DNA of 64,000 nt from Actinoplanes derwentensis (GCF_900104725.1 NZ_LT629758.1:9831001-9895000), one strand, 5' to 3'. Counted from the stretch's first letter, positions 47,300-54,881 are shown. Notes: generated by a model not told the origin, from the sequence alone. Numbers and translations: made by a program.

Positions 47300-47790
47300 C
47301 GGGTGCTCCTGGAGGTGGGGCAGGGGTCGTCCGGGCCGATCGCCGCCGTGATCCGCCGGCCGATCTCGTGGAGTTGTCTGACCTGCGCTTTGGTGAGGGA
47401 GTCGAAGATCAGGGCGCGCACGTTCTCGACGTGGCCGGGCGCCGCGTCGACGACCTTCGCCCAGCCGTCATCGGTGAGCGTGGCCAGGGTGTAACGGCCG
47501 TCGGCCGGGTCGGTGCCGCGGGTGACCCAGCCCCGCCTCTCCAGTCGCCCGACCGCCTGGGAGAGGCGGGCCAGTGATCCTTCGGCGAGCAGTGCCAGCA
47601 CGCTCATCCGCATCGTCCGGTCCGGTGCCTCGGAGAGGCCGGCGAGGATGCCGTATTCGAAGTTGCTGAGGCCGGCGTCGCGCTGCAACTGCGCGTCGAG
47701 GGCGGTGGGCAGGCGCATGAAGACGCCCATCAGGGTCATCCAGGCGGCCCGCTCTTCGCTGTTCAGCCACCGTGTCTCGGTGTTCTCCAC
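47296..47790 (-). CDS. MarR-family transcriptional regulator
   Basis: 164 residues from GTG 47790. A winged helix with ALLAEGSLARLSQAVGRLER as recognition region and GWVTRGTDPADGRYTLATLT as wing; the N-terminal helix MTLMGVFMRLPTALDAQLQR dimerises. TAGCAT six bases before the GTG and no Shine-Dalgarno suggest a leaderless transcript. It probably represses its own operon and the divergent doxX gene through the inverted repeat at 47846. Confidence 0.9.
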   Translation of the reverse strand: MENTETRWLNSEERAAWMTLMGVFMRLPTALDAQLQRDAGLSNFEYGILAGLSEAPDRTMRMSVLALLAEGSLARLSQAVGRLERRGWVTRGTDPADGRYTLATLTDDGWAKVVDAAPGHVENVRALIFDSLTKAQVRQLHEIGRRITAAIGPDDPCPTSRSTR

Positions 47791-47845
47791 CCCTAAATGC
47801 TAGCTCACGGTTACTTGCATGTTTAAGTCACTGCCCCTACCTTTC

Positions 47846-47861
47846 ACTCAACTGCTTGAGT
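47846..47861. promoter_or_regulatory. Candidate MarR operator between marR and doxX
   Basis: ACTCAA-CTGC-TTGAGT is a perfect inverted repeat. A further GAGTC-like half-site follows (TGAGTC at 47869-47874). Its location in the 94-base divergent gap fits a shared operator. Confidence 0.55.
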
Positions 47862-47884
47862 CAACTGAATGAGTCGAGGCAATA

Positions 47885-48259
47885 ATGAACGTCGTCCTGT
47901 GGATCATCGCGGGCCTGTTGGCGGCGGCCTTCCTGGCAGCCGGTGCGATGAAGGCGCTGCAGCCCAAGGAGAAGCTCGCCGCCTCCGGACTGACCTGGGT
48001 CGAGGACTTCAGCGCCGGTCAGGTCAAGGCGATCGGGGTGGTGGAGGTGCTCGGCGCGATCGGCCTGGTCCTCCCGGCGCTGCTGGACATCGTCCCGATC
48101 CTGGTCCCGATCGCGGCCACCGGCCTGGCCGTCGCGATGATCGGCGCGATCGTGGTGCACGCCCGTCGCAACGAGATTCCGGGGATCGCGCCGGGCGCGG
48201 TTCTGTTCGTACTGGCGGCGGTTGTCGCGTGGGGACGATTCGGGCCCTACGCGTTCTGA
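47885..48259 (+). CDS. DoxX-family membrane protein
   Basis: 124 residues from ATG 47885 with GAGG at 47874-47877. Four hydrophobic segments (VVLWIIAGLLAAAFLAAGAM; GVVEVLGAIGLVLPALLDIV; ATGLAVAMIGAIVVHARR; VLFVLAAVVAWGRFG) and the family pattern AGAMKALQPKEKLA. DoxX proteins are often paired with dioxygenases and thiol or quinone stress genes, as in Bacillus catDE. Divergent from the marR operon. Confidence 0.85.
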   Translation: MNVVLWIIAGLLAAAFLAAGAMKALQPKEKLAASGLTWVEDFSAGQVKAIGVVEVLGAIGLVLPALLDIVPILVPIAATGLAVAMIGAIVVHARRNEIPGIAPGAVLFVLAAVVAWGRFGPYAF

Positions 48260-48298
48260 CCGGCTGTTTCGCCAGGTGCGAATCGGCAATTACATCGA

Positions 48299-48304
48299 TA
48301 TAGT
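48299..48304 (+). promoter_or_regulatory. Possible -10 box of the polyproline membrane protein gene
   Basis: TATAGT is a strong -10 match 34 bases before the ATG at 48338; the -35 region is not convincing. Confidence 0.4.
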
Positions 48305-48337
48305 TCGTCGTCCGGGGGTCGGGGCGGGGAGCGTGTG

Positions 48338-49141
48338 ATGCGGCAGCCGGGCGGCGACGAGGCGGGCACCGAAGCCGAGGGCAGTGGCCTGGCCGCCCTC
48401 GGTGGGCTGGAGCTCGGGGACCTCGACGCCGGACCGGGCGGGAGCGCGGGGGAGGCGGGACGCTCCGGCCGTTCCGCCAGGAACCGGAATCTGATCGTCT
48501 CCACCCTGCTCACCGCGCTCCTGATCGCCTGCCTCGGCACCGCGGTCCATCTCTTCCTGCGGATCAACGAACCGTCGGCGGCCGGGCGGCCGCCCCCGCC
48601 CCCGCCCCCGCCCCCGCCCCGCCCTGGTCCGAGTTCGGGTGGCCCGCAGCCCGCCGGGCAGTCGGTGCGCACCGAGAGCGACCTGGGCCAGGTCTGCGCC
48701 GACAAGTTCTACCCGTCCGCGCCGAGGTACCGCGGTTCCGCCCCGCATCCGGTTCTGATCAGCGAGGGCGAGGACGCCGTGGCGGACTCCCGGTCGACAC
48801 GTACCCTCAACCGGGCCGCCTTCGCCGGGTCGGCCACTCAGCGCCGCACCTGGGCGCCCGGCCCGGAGCGCGCCCAGATCGTCGCCTGCCTGGACCTCAC
48901 CGGCCCCGGCCGCAAGATCCGCGACTGCCGCACCGGTGACGGCACGCTCCCGCTGGTCGAAGGGCGGTACCGGCTGTCGGTCTACGAGGTCGCCACCCGG
49001 CGCCGGCTTCTGCGGACCGCCGTGACCGGAACAGATCGTTCCTGCCCGTTCGTGATCCCGAGCGGGTCCGGCGACATCCTGCACAGCGCGGTGAAGGATC
49101 AGCAGCTCTACGACCTGCTCCGGGACCGGGTCGAAGGCTGA
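48338..49141 (+). CDS. Membrane-anchored protein with polyproline stalk, function unknown
   Basis: 267 residues from ATG 48338 (GGGGAG upstream). A Gly/Glu-rich cytoplasmic tail of about 50 residues, one membrane helix (LIVSTLLTALLIACLGTAVHLF), a ten-proline run encoded by a hexanucleotide repeat, then an extracytoplasmic domain of about 160 residues. That domain contains SDLGQVCADKFYPSAPRYRG, AQIVACLDLTGPGRKIRDC, RYRLSVYEVATRRRLL and DRSCPFVIPSG, with four Cys likely paired in disulfides. I do not recognise the domain. Confidence 0.65.
   Translation: MRQPGGDEAGTEAEGSGLAALGGLELGDLDAGPGGSAGEAGRSGRSARNRNLIVSTLLTALLIACLGTAVHLFLRINEPSAAGRPPPPPPPPPPRPGPSSGGPQPAGQSVRTESDLGQVCADKFYPSAPRYRGSAPHPVLISEGEDAVADSRSTRTLNRAAFAGSATQRRTWAPGPERAQIVACLDLTGPGRKIRDCRTGDGTLPLVEGRYRLSVYEVATRRRLLRTAVTGTDRSCPFVIPSGSGDILHSAVKDQQLYDLLRDRVEG
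48591..48620 (+). repeat. Hexanucleotide tandem repeat coding for polyproline
   Basis: Five perfect copies of CGCCCC followed by a GCCC remnant. Six-base units keep frame, so slippage would only lengthen or shorten the proline stalk. Confidence 0.9.
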
Positions 49142-49145
49142 GCCG

Positions 49146-49388
49146 TCAGGGCCCGGCCCAGCCGAGGAACCGTTCGTAGAGATCGGTCGGCGCCCCGCCG
49201 CTGCCCGCCGCCCAGTCGTCGATCGCCTCCAGCAGGCACGAGCCGAGATAGACCGAGAGCCCGTGCGGGAAGTTCTGGTACTGCTCGGTCAGTTCGACCT
49301 TCGCGGTGGCGCACGGCCAGGGCTGCCCGCAGACCCGGCAGTCCCAGGACGGGCGCTCACCGACGTGTTCGGTCCTCGGTACGAGCAT
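49146..49388 (-). CDS. Small Cys-containing protein, divergent from the XRE/DUF397 pair
   Basis: 80 residues from ATG 49388 with GTGAGG six bases upstream; the longer frame into the XRE gene is rejected. The protein has WDCRVCGQPWPCATAKVEL, a CxxCx4C zinc-knuckle-like motif, then LSVYLGSCLLEAIDDWAAG and YERFLGWAGP. Similar small proteins with this W-x-C-x-x-C-G motif are encoded beside XRE/DUF397 pairs in many actinomycetes, to my knowledge without an assigned function. Confidence 0.7.
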   Translation of the reverse strand: MLVPRTEHVGERPSWDCRVCGQPWPCATAKVELTEQYQNFPHGLSVYLGSCLLEAIDDWAAGSGGAPTDLYERFLGWAGP

Positions 49389-49545
49389 GAAAACCTCACC
49401 ATGTGCAATTCGACGACTACACATTGGAGCGTGACTTGCCTTAGGCTCAGTCTCAAGCCGTGACGGCGAGAATCCCGGAAATGGATTCTCAGCGTCTCGT
49501 TCACAGCATCCGGATCGTCTCGTTCGATACAACCGTGGGAGAGAT

Positions 49546-50421
49546 ATGACCGAGACGGGCTCGACCGTTCCGCGGCGGCAGGTCGGCCGGCTGTTACGGC
49601 AGCTGCGCGAGCAGGCCGGCGTCTCGCTCATGGCGGCGGCCCACGAGCTGGAGTTCTCCCGGGCCCGGATGTACCGGATCGAGAACGGCGAGGTCCCGGT
49701 CCGCAAACACGACGTGATCGCGATGTGCGGGGTCTACGCGGCGCCCGGCCACATGACCGAGGTGCTGATCGGGCTGGCCGCCGAGTCCAAGGCGAAAGGC
49801 TGGTGGCACGCGTACGGCGACGTGGTCCCCGCCTGGTTCGAGCTCTACGTCGGCATGGAGCAGGCGGCGTCCCGGCTGCGGTCCTTCGCCCCCGGAGTGA
49901 TCCCCGGCCTGTTGCAGACCCGGGAGTACGCGGAGGCGGTCTTCCGGAAATGGCACGGCGACGACGAGGAGGCGGTGGCCAACGCGGTGGCCGTGCGGCT
50001 GGAACGCCAGTCGCTGCTCAGCCGGCGGCTGCCCGAGGCGCCCCGGCTCGACGTGGCGATCGACGAGGGGGTGCTGCGCCGGGCGATCCCGGACACCCTC
50101 GGCATGCAGAAACAGCTCGCCCACCTGGTCAACGTCTCGACCCGGACCAACATCAGCGTGCGGGTGATCCCGTTCGCGGCCGGCCCGCACCAGGCGTCCA
50201 GTTCGGGGCAGTTCACCGTGCTGGAGTTCCCGGCCGTCGGCACCGCCTCACCCGAGCCGTCGACCATCTACTGCGAGAACCTCACCGGAGCGCTCTACCT
50301 CGATAAGCTCGCGGAGGTGGCGGCGTACGAATCGATCTGGGCCGAGATCGACGCGATCGCGCTGAACCGGGCCGATTCCGACGATCTCATCCGCACGATC
50401 ATCGAGGAGAGCGATGGCTGA
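49546..50421 (+). CDS. XRE-family regulator with DUF5753 domain
   Basis: 291 residues from ATG 49546 with GGGAGAG upstream. The N-terminal helix-turn-helix is RQVGRLLRQLREQAGVSLMA, AAHELEFSRARMYRIENGEV. The DUF5753 region follows: LRSFAPGVIPGLLQTREYAE, VRLERQSLL, VRVIPFAAGPHQASSSGQFT and EFP. Such WhiJ-like regulators are very numerous in actinomycetes and pair with DUF397 partners. The gene overlaps its DUF397 partner by eight bases. Confidence 0.9.
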   Translation: MTETGSTVPRRQVGRLLRQLREQAGVSLMAAAHELEFSRARMYRIENGEVPVRKHDVIAMCGVYAAPGHMTEVLIGLAAESKAKGWWHAYGDVVPAWFELYVGMEQAASRLRSFAPGVIPGLLQTREYAEAVFRKWHGDDEEAVANAVAVRLERQSLLSRRLPEAPRLDVAIDEGVLRRAIPDTLGMQKQLAHLVNVSTRTNISVRVIPFAAGPHQASSSGQFTVLEFPAVGTASPEPSTIYCENLTGALYLDKLAEVAAYESIWAEIDAIALNRADSDDLIRTIIEESDG

Positions 50422-50617
50422 CCTGACCGGTGCCGTCTGGCGCAAGAGCACTCGCAGCGGCGGCAACGGGGGCGACTGCGTCGAGGTGGCCGGCAACCTT
50501 CCCGGCGTTGTGGCCCTGCGTGACAGCAAGGACCCCGGCGGCGCGACGCTGATCTTCGACCGTGCCGAGTGGACGGCCTTCCTGGCCGGTGTGCGGGCCG
50601 GGGAGTTCGACCTTTAG
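50414..50617 (+). CDS. DUF397 small protein, partner of the XRE regulator
   Basis: 67 residues from ATG 50414, overlapping the regulator's end. The family signature is complete: AVWRKSTRSGGNGGDCVEVA, VALRDSKDPGGATLIFDRAE and WTAFLAGVRAGEFDL. DUF397 proteins are thought to bind and modulate the cognate XRE protein in developmental or antibiotic control. Confidence 0.92.
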   Translation: MADLTGAVWRKSTRSGGNGGDCVEVAGNLPGVVALRDSKDPGGATLIFDRAEWTAFLAGVRAGEFDL

Positions 50618-50649
50618 GAATCCGTGAGCCCAGCCTTAAGGGTTCCTTT
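50616..50649 (+). terminator. Weak hairpin after the DUF397 gene
   Basis: AGGAATCC and GGTTCCT pair with a single bulged T, a loop of about 18 bases, and are followed by TTTG. The 111-base gap to the next gene otherwise shows no recognisable riboswitch. Confidence 0.35.
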
Positions 50650-50728
50650 GCGGGCGGATGCGAGCTTCCGGCCTGGTGCATGGTGATGGGGCGCCGTCCC
50701 CTGTCCCGTCTCGCCGAGGTGAACATCC

Positions 50729-51508
50729 GTGCCCTTCTCCGCTGCCGCCCGATTCCGGTATTCCCTGGCAGCAGGGTCGACAGCGGTGGTGATCGGTGCG
50801 GCCTTCCTGGTGGCGGGCCTGGCCCCCGGTGGCACCGAGTCCGTCGAACCCACCGCGGTGACCGCTCCGCTCGCCGCCGCCGCGCCCCCCGGTGGTGACG
50901 AGACCGAGCCGGTCGTCCCGGAGTCGGCCGCGGCGTCCCCGAGCGCCACCACCGCGTCCCCGTCACCGTCGGTGAAGTCGAAGAGTCCCTCGCCGAAGGT
51001 GACCGCGAAGAAGACGGCCACCGCGAGTACGAGCAAGAAGGCGAGCACCTCGTCCGGGGCGTCGAAGACCACCGTGCCGGTCACCTCCGGGACCGTGGCC
51101 GAGCAGGTTCTCGCACACATCAACGAGGCGCGGGTGGCCGAGGGGCTCAAGGCGGTCACCCTGGACGCCGACCTGTCCAAGGCCGCCGCCATCCACACCC
51201 AGCTGATGATCGACGGCTGCGGGCTGTCCCACCTGTGCTCGGGTGAGGCCGACCTCGGTGATCGGTTCAGCGCCCAGGGCGTCTCGTGGAGCCGGGCGGC
51301 CGAGAACATCGGTTACGGCTCCAGCGGCAGCAGCACCTCCGCGATGGTCGGCGCGGCCAACGGGCTCACCGACTCGATGCTGGCCGAGGTCCCGCCGAAC
51401 GACGGCCACCGGGAGAACCTGCTGAACGCCGCCTACACCCGGATCGGCCTGAGCATCGTCCGCGACGCCAAGGGCATGACCTGGATGACCCAGGACTTCG
51501 TGGGCTGA
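50729..51508 (+). CDS. Secreted CAP-domain (SCP/PR-1) protein
   Basis: 259 residues from GTG 50729 with GAGGTGAA upstream. A signal or anchor segment (LAAGSTAVVIGAAFLVAGLA) leads into a Ser/Thr/Lys-rich linker (about 45-120) and a CAP domain: VLAHINEARVAEGLKAVTLD, LSKAAAIHTQLMI, AENIGYGSSGS and GHRENLLNAAYTRIGLSIV. The His/Glu cavity residues of the CAP fold are present (IHTQ, AENI, GHREN). Bacterial CAP proteins are extracellular; proposed roles include lipid or peptide binding. Confidence 0.9.
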   Translation: MPFSAAARFRYSLAAGSTAVVIGAAFLVAGLAPGGTESVEPTAVTAPLAAAAPPGGDETEPVVPESAAASPSATTASPSPSVKSKSPSPKVTAKKTATASTSKKASTSSGASKTTVPVTSGTVAEQVLAHINEARVAEGLKAVTLDADLSKAAAIHTQLMIDGCGLSHLCSGEADLGDRFSAQGVSWSRAAENIGYGSSGSSTSAMVGAANGLTDSMLAEVPPNDGHRENLLNAAYTRIGLSIVRDAKGMTWMTQDFVG

Positions 51509-51555
51509 GCCGGGGCCGGAGATCTTGGTCCTGTGCGGCCGGGGTGATCCGGCTT

Positions 51556-51561
51556 TAGGGT
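51556..51561 (+). promoter_or_regulatory. Leaderless-type -10 box of the MazF-like gene
   Basis: TAGGGT ends six bases before the GTG at 51568; no Shine-Dalgarno. Confidence 0.5.
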
Positions 51562-51567
51562 GGCGCG

Positions 51568-52143
51568 GTGCTCGAATTCCTGAAAACTCTGCTCCGGTGG
51601 CTGACGGGCGCGTCGGAGAAGCAAGCCGACCCCGCGTCTCCTAAGCCCTCTCGGCCTTCCGCGCCGAAACCCGCCCCGCCGAAGCCGGCAGCGTCGAAGC
51701 CGGCCGCACCGAAACCCGCTCCTCCGAAGCCCGCCGAGGTTCGCCGGGTTCCGCGGACGGTGCCGGTGCCGAAGCAGGGCCGGCACCTGGCCTACGCGCC
51801 CAGCCTGGACGGTGACGCCGATCCGGGTGAGATCGTCTGGACCTGGGTGCCCTACGAGGGCGATCCGGCCCAGGGCAAGGACCGGCCGGTGCTGGTGGTG
51901 GGACGCGACGCCGGTACCCTTCTCGGCCTGATGCTCTCCAGCCAGAGCGACCGGGACGGTCAGCGGCACTGGATGGCCCTCGGCCCCGGCGAGTGGGACC
52001 GCGACTCGCGTCCGAGCTGGATCCGCCTGGACCGGGTGCTCGAGATCGAGGAGGACGGCATCCGCCGCGAGGGCGCGGTCCTGGACCGGCCCCGGTTCGA
52101 CCGGATCGCCGCGATCCTGCGCCGCAACTACGGCTGGCCGTGA
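51568..52143 (+). CDS. PemK/MazF-like domain protein with Lys/Pro-rich linker
   Basis: 191 residues from GTG 51568. An amphipathic N-terminal helix (LEFLKTLLRWLTG) is followed by a (A/P)PKPA repeat linker (about 22-57), then a MazF/PemK-like domain: PGEIVWTWVPYEGDP, KDRPVLVVGRDAGTLLGLML and WIRLDRVLEIEEDGI. MazF-type proteins are mRNA endonucleases of toxin-antitoxin pairs, but no antitoxin gene is adjacent. Fold similarity is likely; toxin activity is unproven. Confidence 0.7.
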   Translation: MLEFLKTLLRWLTGASEKQADPASPKPSRPSAPKPAPPKPAASKPAAPKPAPPKPAEVRRVPRTVPVPKQGRHLAYAPSLDGDADPGEIVWTWVPYEGDPAQGKDRPVLVVGRDAGTLLGLMLSSQSDRDGQRHWMALGPGEWDRDSRPSWIRLDRVLEIEEDGIRREGAVLDRPRFDRIAAILRRNYGWP

Positions 52144-52165
52144 TCCGCCGGATAGCGTTGCTGTC

Positions 52166-52735
52166 ATGGACGTCATGACCGGTTTCGGTGGCAAGCAGGC
52201 CTGGCTCGCCGTCGCGGCCGCCGAACCCTCCGCGGTGATCGAAGCGCTCAGCCTGCGCGACCTCGGCACAGTGCCCTGGCGAGACGGGCTGGACCTGGCT
52301 CACCTGACCGACGACCGGGTGGCGGTCACCCCGCCGCTGCCCGGCGCGCGGGGTGTGTCGTGGGTGCTCGCGGTGGGGCGGCGGCTGATGACGCCGGGCC
52401 CTGACGTCGTCGCCCTGTCCACCGCGCTGCGGACCGAGGTGCAGTTCTTCGCCACGCACCGGGTCACCGAGTTGCACCGCTGGCAGCGGGCGGTCGACGG
52501 GGAGCTGGTGCGGACGTTCGGTTATGTGGGGCAGACCGGTGACGTCACCTCCTGGTTCGGTGATCCCGATCCGGCCGAGCGCGACGCCGGGCTACCCGGC
52601 GAGTTCGATCCCGAGGAGGCGTCCGTGCTGGTCGCCGAGCGGGATGTGTTCCGGGTGGCCGGCGCCTGGAGCATCGACCCGACCACGTTGTCCGGGCCCG
52701 CGCCCGGCCCGCTGCGCCTGGGCGCGGCGGACTGA
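52166..52735 (+). CDS. Uncharacterised 189-residue protein
   Basis: From ATG 52166, with TAGCGT seven bases upstream and no Shine-Dalgarno. Soluble, Trp-rich: MTGFGGKQAWLAVAAAEPSA, SWVLAVGRRLMTPGPDVVAL, EVQFFATHRVTELHRWQRAV and FGYVGQTGDVTSWFGDPDPA. Similar proteins occur in actinomycetes without assigned function. It lies between the MazF-like gene and the adenylate kinase homologue, all on the plus strand but with separate starts. Confidence 0.65.
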   Translation: MDVMTGFGGKQAWLAVAAAEPSAVIEALSLRDLGTVPWRDGLDLAHLTDDRVAVTPPLPGARGVSWVLAVGRRLMTPGPDVVALSTALRTEVQFFATHRVTELHRWQRAVDGELVRTFGYVGQTGDVTSWFGDPDPAERDAGLPGEFDPEEASVLVAERDVFRVAGAWSIDPTTLSGPAPGPLRLGAAD

Positions 52736-52752
52736 TTCGGTTTGGAGGCGCG

Positions 52753-53400
52753 ATGCGCAAGTACGTGATCATGGGCGTGCAGGGCAGCGGCAAGGGCACC
52801 CAGGCCAAGATGCTGCGCGAGGAGTTCGACCTGGTGCACATCAGCGTGGGTGACATCTTCCGCTGGCACGTGCGCCAGCACACCAAGATCGGCGCCCAGG
52901 TCAAGCGGATCATGGCGGCCGGCGATCTGGTCGGCGACGACCTGGTCGCGGAGGTGGTGCGCCGCCGGCTGGGCATCCACGACTGGAACTACGGCTTCAT
53001 CATCGACGGCTTCCCGCGCAACGGGCGGCAGGCCGAGTTCTTCATGGAGAGCTACGACATCGACGCCGTGATCCATCTGGAGCTGACCGACGACGAGGTG
53101 CGCCGCCGGGTGCTCAGCCGCCGGCTCTGCACCAACTGCGGGATGGACTACAACCTGATCGCCGACCGTCCCGAGGTGGAGGGCCGTTGTGACATCTGCG
53201 GTGGTGAGCTGATCACCCGGGCCGACGACACCCCGGAGGCCCTGGAGACCCGGCTGAGCGACTACCACGAGAAGACCCGGCCGGTGCTGGAGCTGTTCCG
53301 GCGCAAGGAGGTCGTGCACGACGTCGACGGCCGCGCATCGGTCGACGAGGTGCAGTCGGCCATCCGTAAGACCCTCGGACTGCCGTCGTCACGCGGCTAG
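52753..53400 (+). CDS. Adenylate kinase homologue with zinc-type LID
   Basis: 215 residues from ATG 52753 with GGAGG upstream. P-loop GVQGSGKGT (about 8-16), NMP-binding helix VHISVGDIFRWH, IDGFPRNGRQAEFF and a LID with CTNC...CDIC, a four-Cys zinc site. It phosphorylates AMP (or another NMP) with ATP. Canonical actinobacterial adk lies beside secY and map, which are absent here, so this is probably a second, paralogous kinase. Its nucleotide preference is unknown. Confidence 0.85.
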   Translation: MRKYVIMGVQGSGKGTQAKMLREEFDLVHISVGDIFRWHVRQHTKIGAQVKRIMAAGDLVGDDLVAEVVRRRLGIHDWNYGFIIDGFPRNGRQAEFFMESYDIDAVIHLELTDDEVRRRVLSRRLCTNCGMDYNLIADRPEVEGRCDICGGELITRADDTPEALETRLSDYHEKTRPVLELFRRKEVVHDVDGRASVDEVQSAIRKTLGLPSSRG

Positions 53401-53410
53401 CATCGCGCTG

Positions 53411-53980
53411 GTGACTCTGACTCCCGATGATCTGATCGGTTACGTCGAGCGTGACCTCGACGCCGACATCGCCCGCTGGTTCCCGGACGCCGAGCGGGCC
53501 GAGGTTCCCGTCGAGACCCGCTCGATCGACCGTCTGGTGGGCCTTCTGCCGGCGTCCGGGGCGGCCGCCCTGACCGCTTTCGACCAGCGGGTCCGGGTCG
53601 GCCGCGTCCCGGCCGTCTTCGACGTCTCCGACTGGTCCTACGGCTTCGACTTCGCCGGCAACGACTGCGGCATCGTCGCCGCGGACTACGAGACCGAGAT
53701 CTCCGGCGACGACGTCTTCACCCTCGCCGCCGACGGCTCCGGCAACCTGTGGACCCTGCTGGCGGACGGGCAGGTGGCCGTCTGGTTCCACGAGGAGGAG
53801 GTGCTGGAGGAGGGCACCCGGTTCGACCATCTGGACGTCTTCCTCTGGTCGCTGGTCCGCTACCACGCGGTGCGCCAGGGGCGGCTGAGTCTCGCCGAGG
53901 TGAAGGCGGACTTCCTCGCCCTGGGCCAGGGCGGCATGGTCGCTCCGGAGCTCGGGATGCTCACCTACTTGAAGGACTGA
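53411..53980 (+). CDS. SUKH (SMI1/KNR4)-like protein
   Basis: 189 residues from GTG 53411. TAGCAT (using the previous gene's stop codon) lies seven bases before it, suggesting a leaderless transcript. Features: VSDWSYGFDFAGNDCGIVAA, FTLAADGSGNLWTLLADGQV, AVWFHEEEVLEEGTRF and LDVFLWSLVRYHAVRQGRL. The GNLW-x-DG-x-V-x-W-x-HEE pattern resembles SUKH proteins, many of which are immunity proteins for polymorphic toxins. No toxin gene is adjacent. Moderate confidence in fold only. Confidence 0.55.
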   Translation: MTLTPDDLIGYVERDLDADIARWFPDAERAEVPVETRSIDRLVGLLPASGAAALTAFDQRVRVGRVPAVFDVSDWSYGFDFAGNDCGIVAADYETEISGDDVFTLAADGSGNLWTLLADGQVAVWFHEEEVLEEGTRFDHLDVFLWSLVRYHAVRQGRLSLAEVKADFLALGQGGMVAPELGMLTYLKD

Positions 53981-54020
53981 TCCCCCGATCAGGGCAATCC
54001 GATCAAGTCGGACACCAGCC

Positions 54021-54026
54021 TACCGT
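54021..54026 (+). promoter_or_regulatory. Leaderless-type -10 box of the Nudix gene
   Basis: TACCGT ends six bases before the GTG at 54033; no Shine-Dalgarno. Confidence 0.5.
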
Positions 54027-54032
54027 GATGCG

Positions 54033-54740
54033 GTGTATCTCGGACCGTCGTTCTCTGCGCCCGTCACCTCTTCCGGCACGGTTCTGTGGCGTGGCGCGGG
54101 AAACGCCCGTGAGGTCGCCGTCGTTCATCACCCGCGCGGCGAATGGGGCTTTCCGAAAGGGCGCACGGCACCCGGTGAACATATGGCCGCCGCCGCGGTA
54201 CGGGCGGTTTCCGAGGAGGCCGGAATCGCTGTCGCACTCGGGCCGTGGCTGGGTGCCGTGAATTACGTCCGGGGCGGCTGGCCGGAACACGTCGACTATT
54301 TCGCGGCCGAGGCGGTCGGCGACGAACAGGCCGGTGACCTGCTCTGGCTGTCTCCGGAGCGGGCCGCCGACGCGCTGAGCCGGCCCGATGACGTGTGGAT
54401 TCTTCACGAATTCCAGCGCCGGGTCACCGTACGCACGAGTTGCTTCATCCTCCGCCGTGGTGGCGCTTATCCGGCGCAGTCGGTGCTGTCCGCCTATGGC
54501 GTGCGGGAACAGCCGAACGGTGATCTGGAATACGTGCTGCGGATCGCCGGGGAGTCGTTCGACTCCGGCCGCCCGGCCGCGGTCTGTGCCGAACTCGCGG
54601 CGATCCAGGAACTCTTCGGCGAGCTGTGCCGTCGGCGGCCGGCGCCGGTTCCGGTGGACGCGACGGTGCCGGAGGGCGGACTGCTCGTCCTGCACGGCAC
54701 CCCGGACCGGATCGTCACGGTCGAACGTCATCTTGTCTGA
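54033..54740 (+). CDS. MutT1-like Nudix protein with altered Nudix box and degenerate C-terminal domain
   Basis: 235 residues from GTG 54033. The Nudix region is EWGFPKGRTAPGEHMAAAAV then RAVSEEAGI; the consensus REUxEExGU is changed to RAVSEEAGI, so the first Glu is lost while the metal-binding EE pair is kept. The C-terminal half (TSCFILRRGGAYPAQSVLSA; GRPAAVCAELAAIQELFG; GGLLVLHGTPDRIVTVERHL) parallels the histidine phosphatase-like domain of mycobacterial MutT1, but the catalytic RHG motif is absent. It may hydrolyse nucleotide or diphosphate substrates weakly or bind them. Confidence 0.75.
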   Translation: MYLGPSFSAPVTSSGTVLWRGAGNAREVAVVHHPRGEWGFPKGRTAPGEHMAAAAVRAVSEEAGIAVALGPWLGAVNYVRGGWPEHVDYFAAEAVGDEQAGDLLWLSPERAADALSRPDDVWILHEFQRRVTVRTSCFILRRGGAYPAQSVLSAYGVREQPNGDLEYVLRIAGESFDSGRPAAVCAELAAIQELFGELCRRRPAPVPVDATVPEGGLLVLHGTPDRIVTVERHLV

Positions 54741-54863
54741 AAACCACACAACCGGACTTTCCTAGTAAGACCCGTTAATAACCGTTTTGTGCAGGTGTCT
54801 CAAGCAATTTAAGGAGACCGAAATCTCTTTGACATATTGCGCTCGGGCAGAAGCGGGCGTAAA

Positions 54864-54881
54864 CAAAGACAAAGCCAAAAC
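54864..54881. promoter_or_regulatory. Triple CAAA-type direct repeat upstream of the DeoR gene
   Basis: CAAAGA-CAAAGC-CAAAAC in tandem, 17 bases before the ATG. DeoR-family sugar regulators often bind short direct repeats. The surrounding 150 bases are AT-rich for this genome, and TTGACA at 54829-54834 could be a -35 box, but no convincing -10 follows. Confidence 0.4.

Noticed and set aside
49389..49545. Possible iron-box in the XRE upstream region (TTGCCTTAGGCTCAG)
   Set aside because: Only half of the expected TTAGG palindrome is present and no iron-related gene is near.
50618..50728. Possible cyclic-di-AMP riboswitch in the leader of the CAP-domain gene
   Set aside because: Such riboswitches do precede some actinobacterial exported cell-wall proteins, but I could not find the conserved core sequence here.
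53411..53980. Toxin-immunity locus centred on the SUKH-like protein
   Set aside because: No polymorphic toxin, secretion motif or repeat of immunity genes around it; kept only as a fold-level guess.
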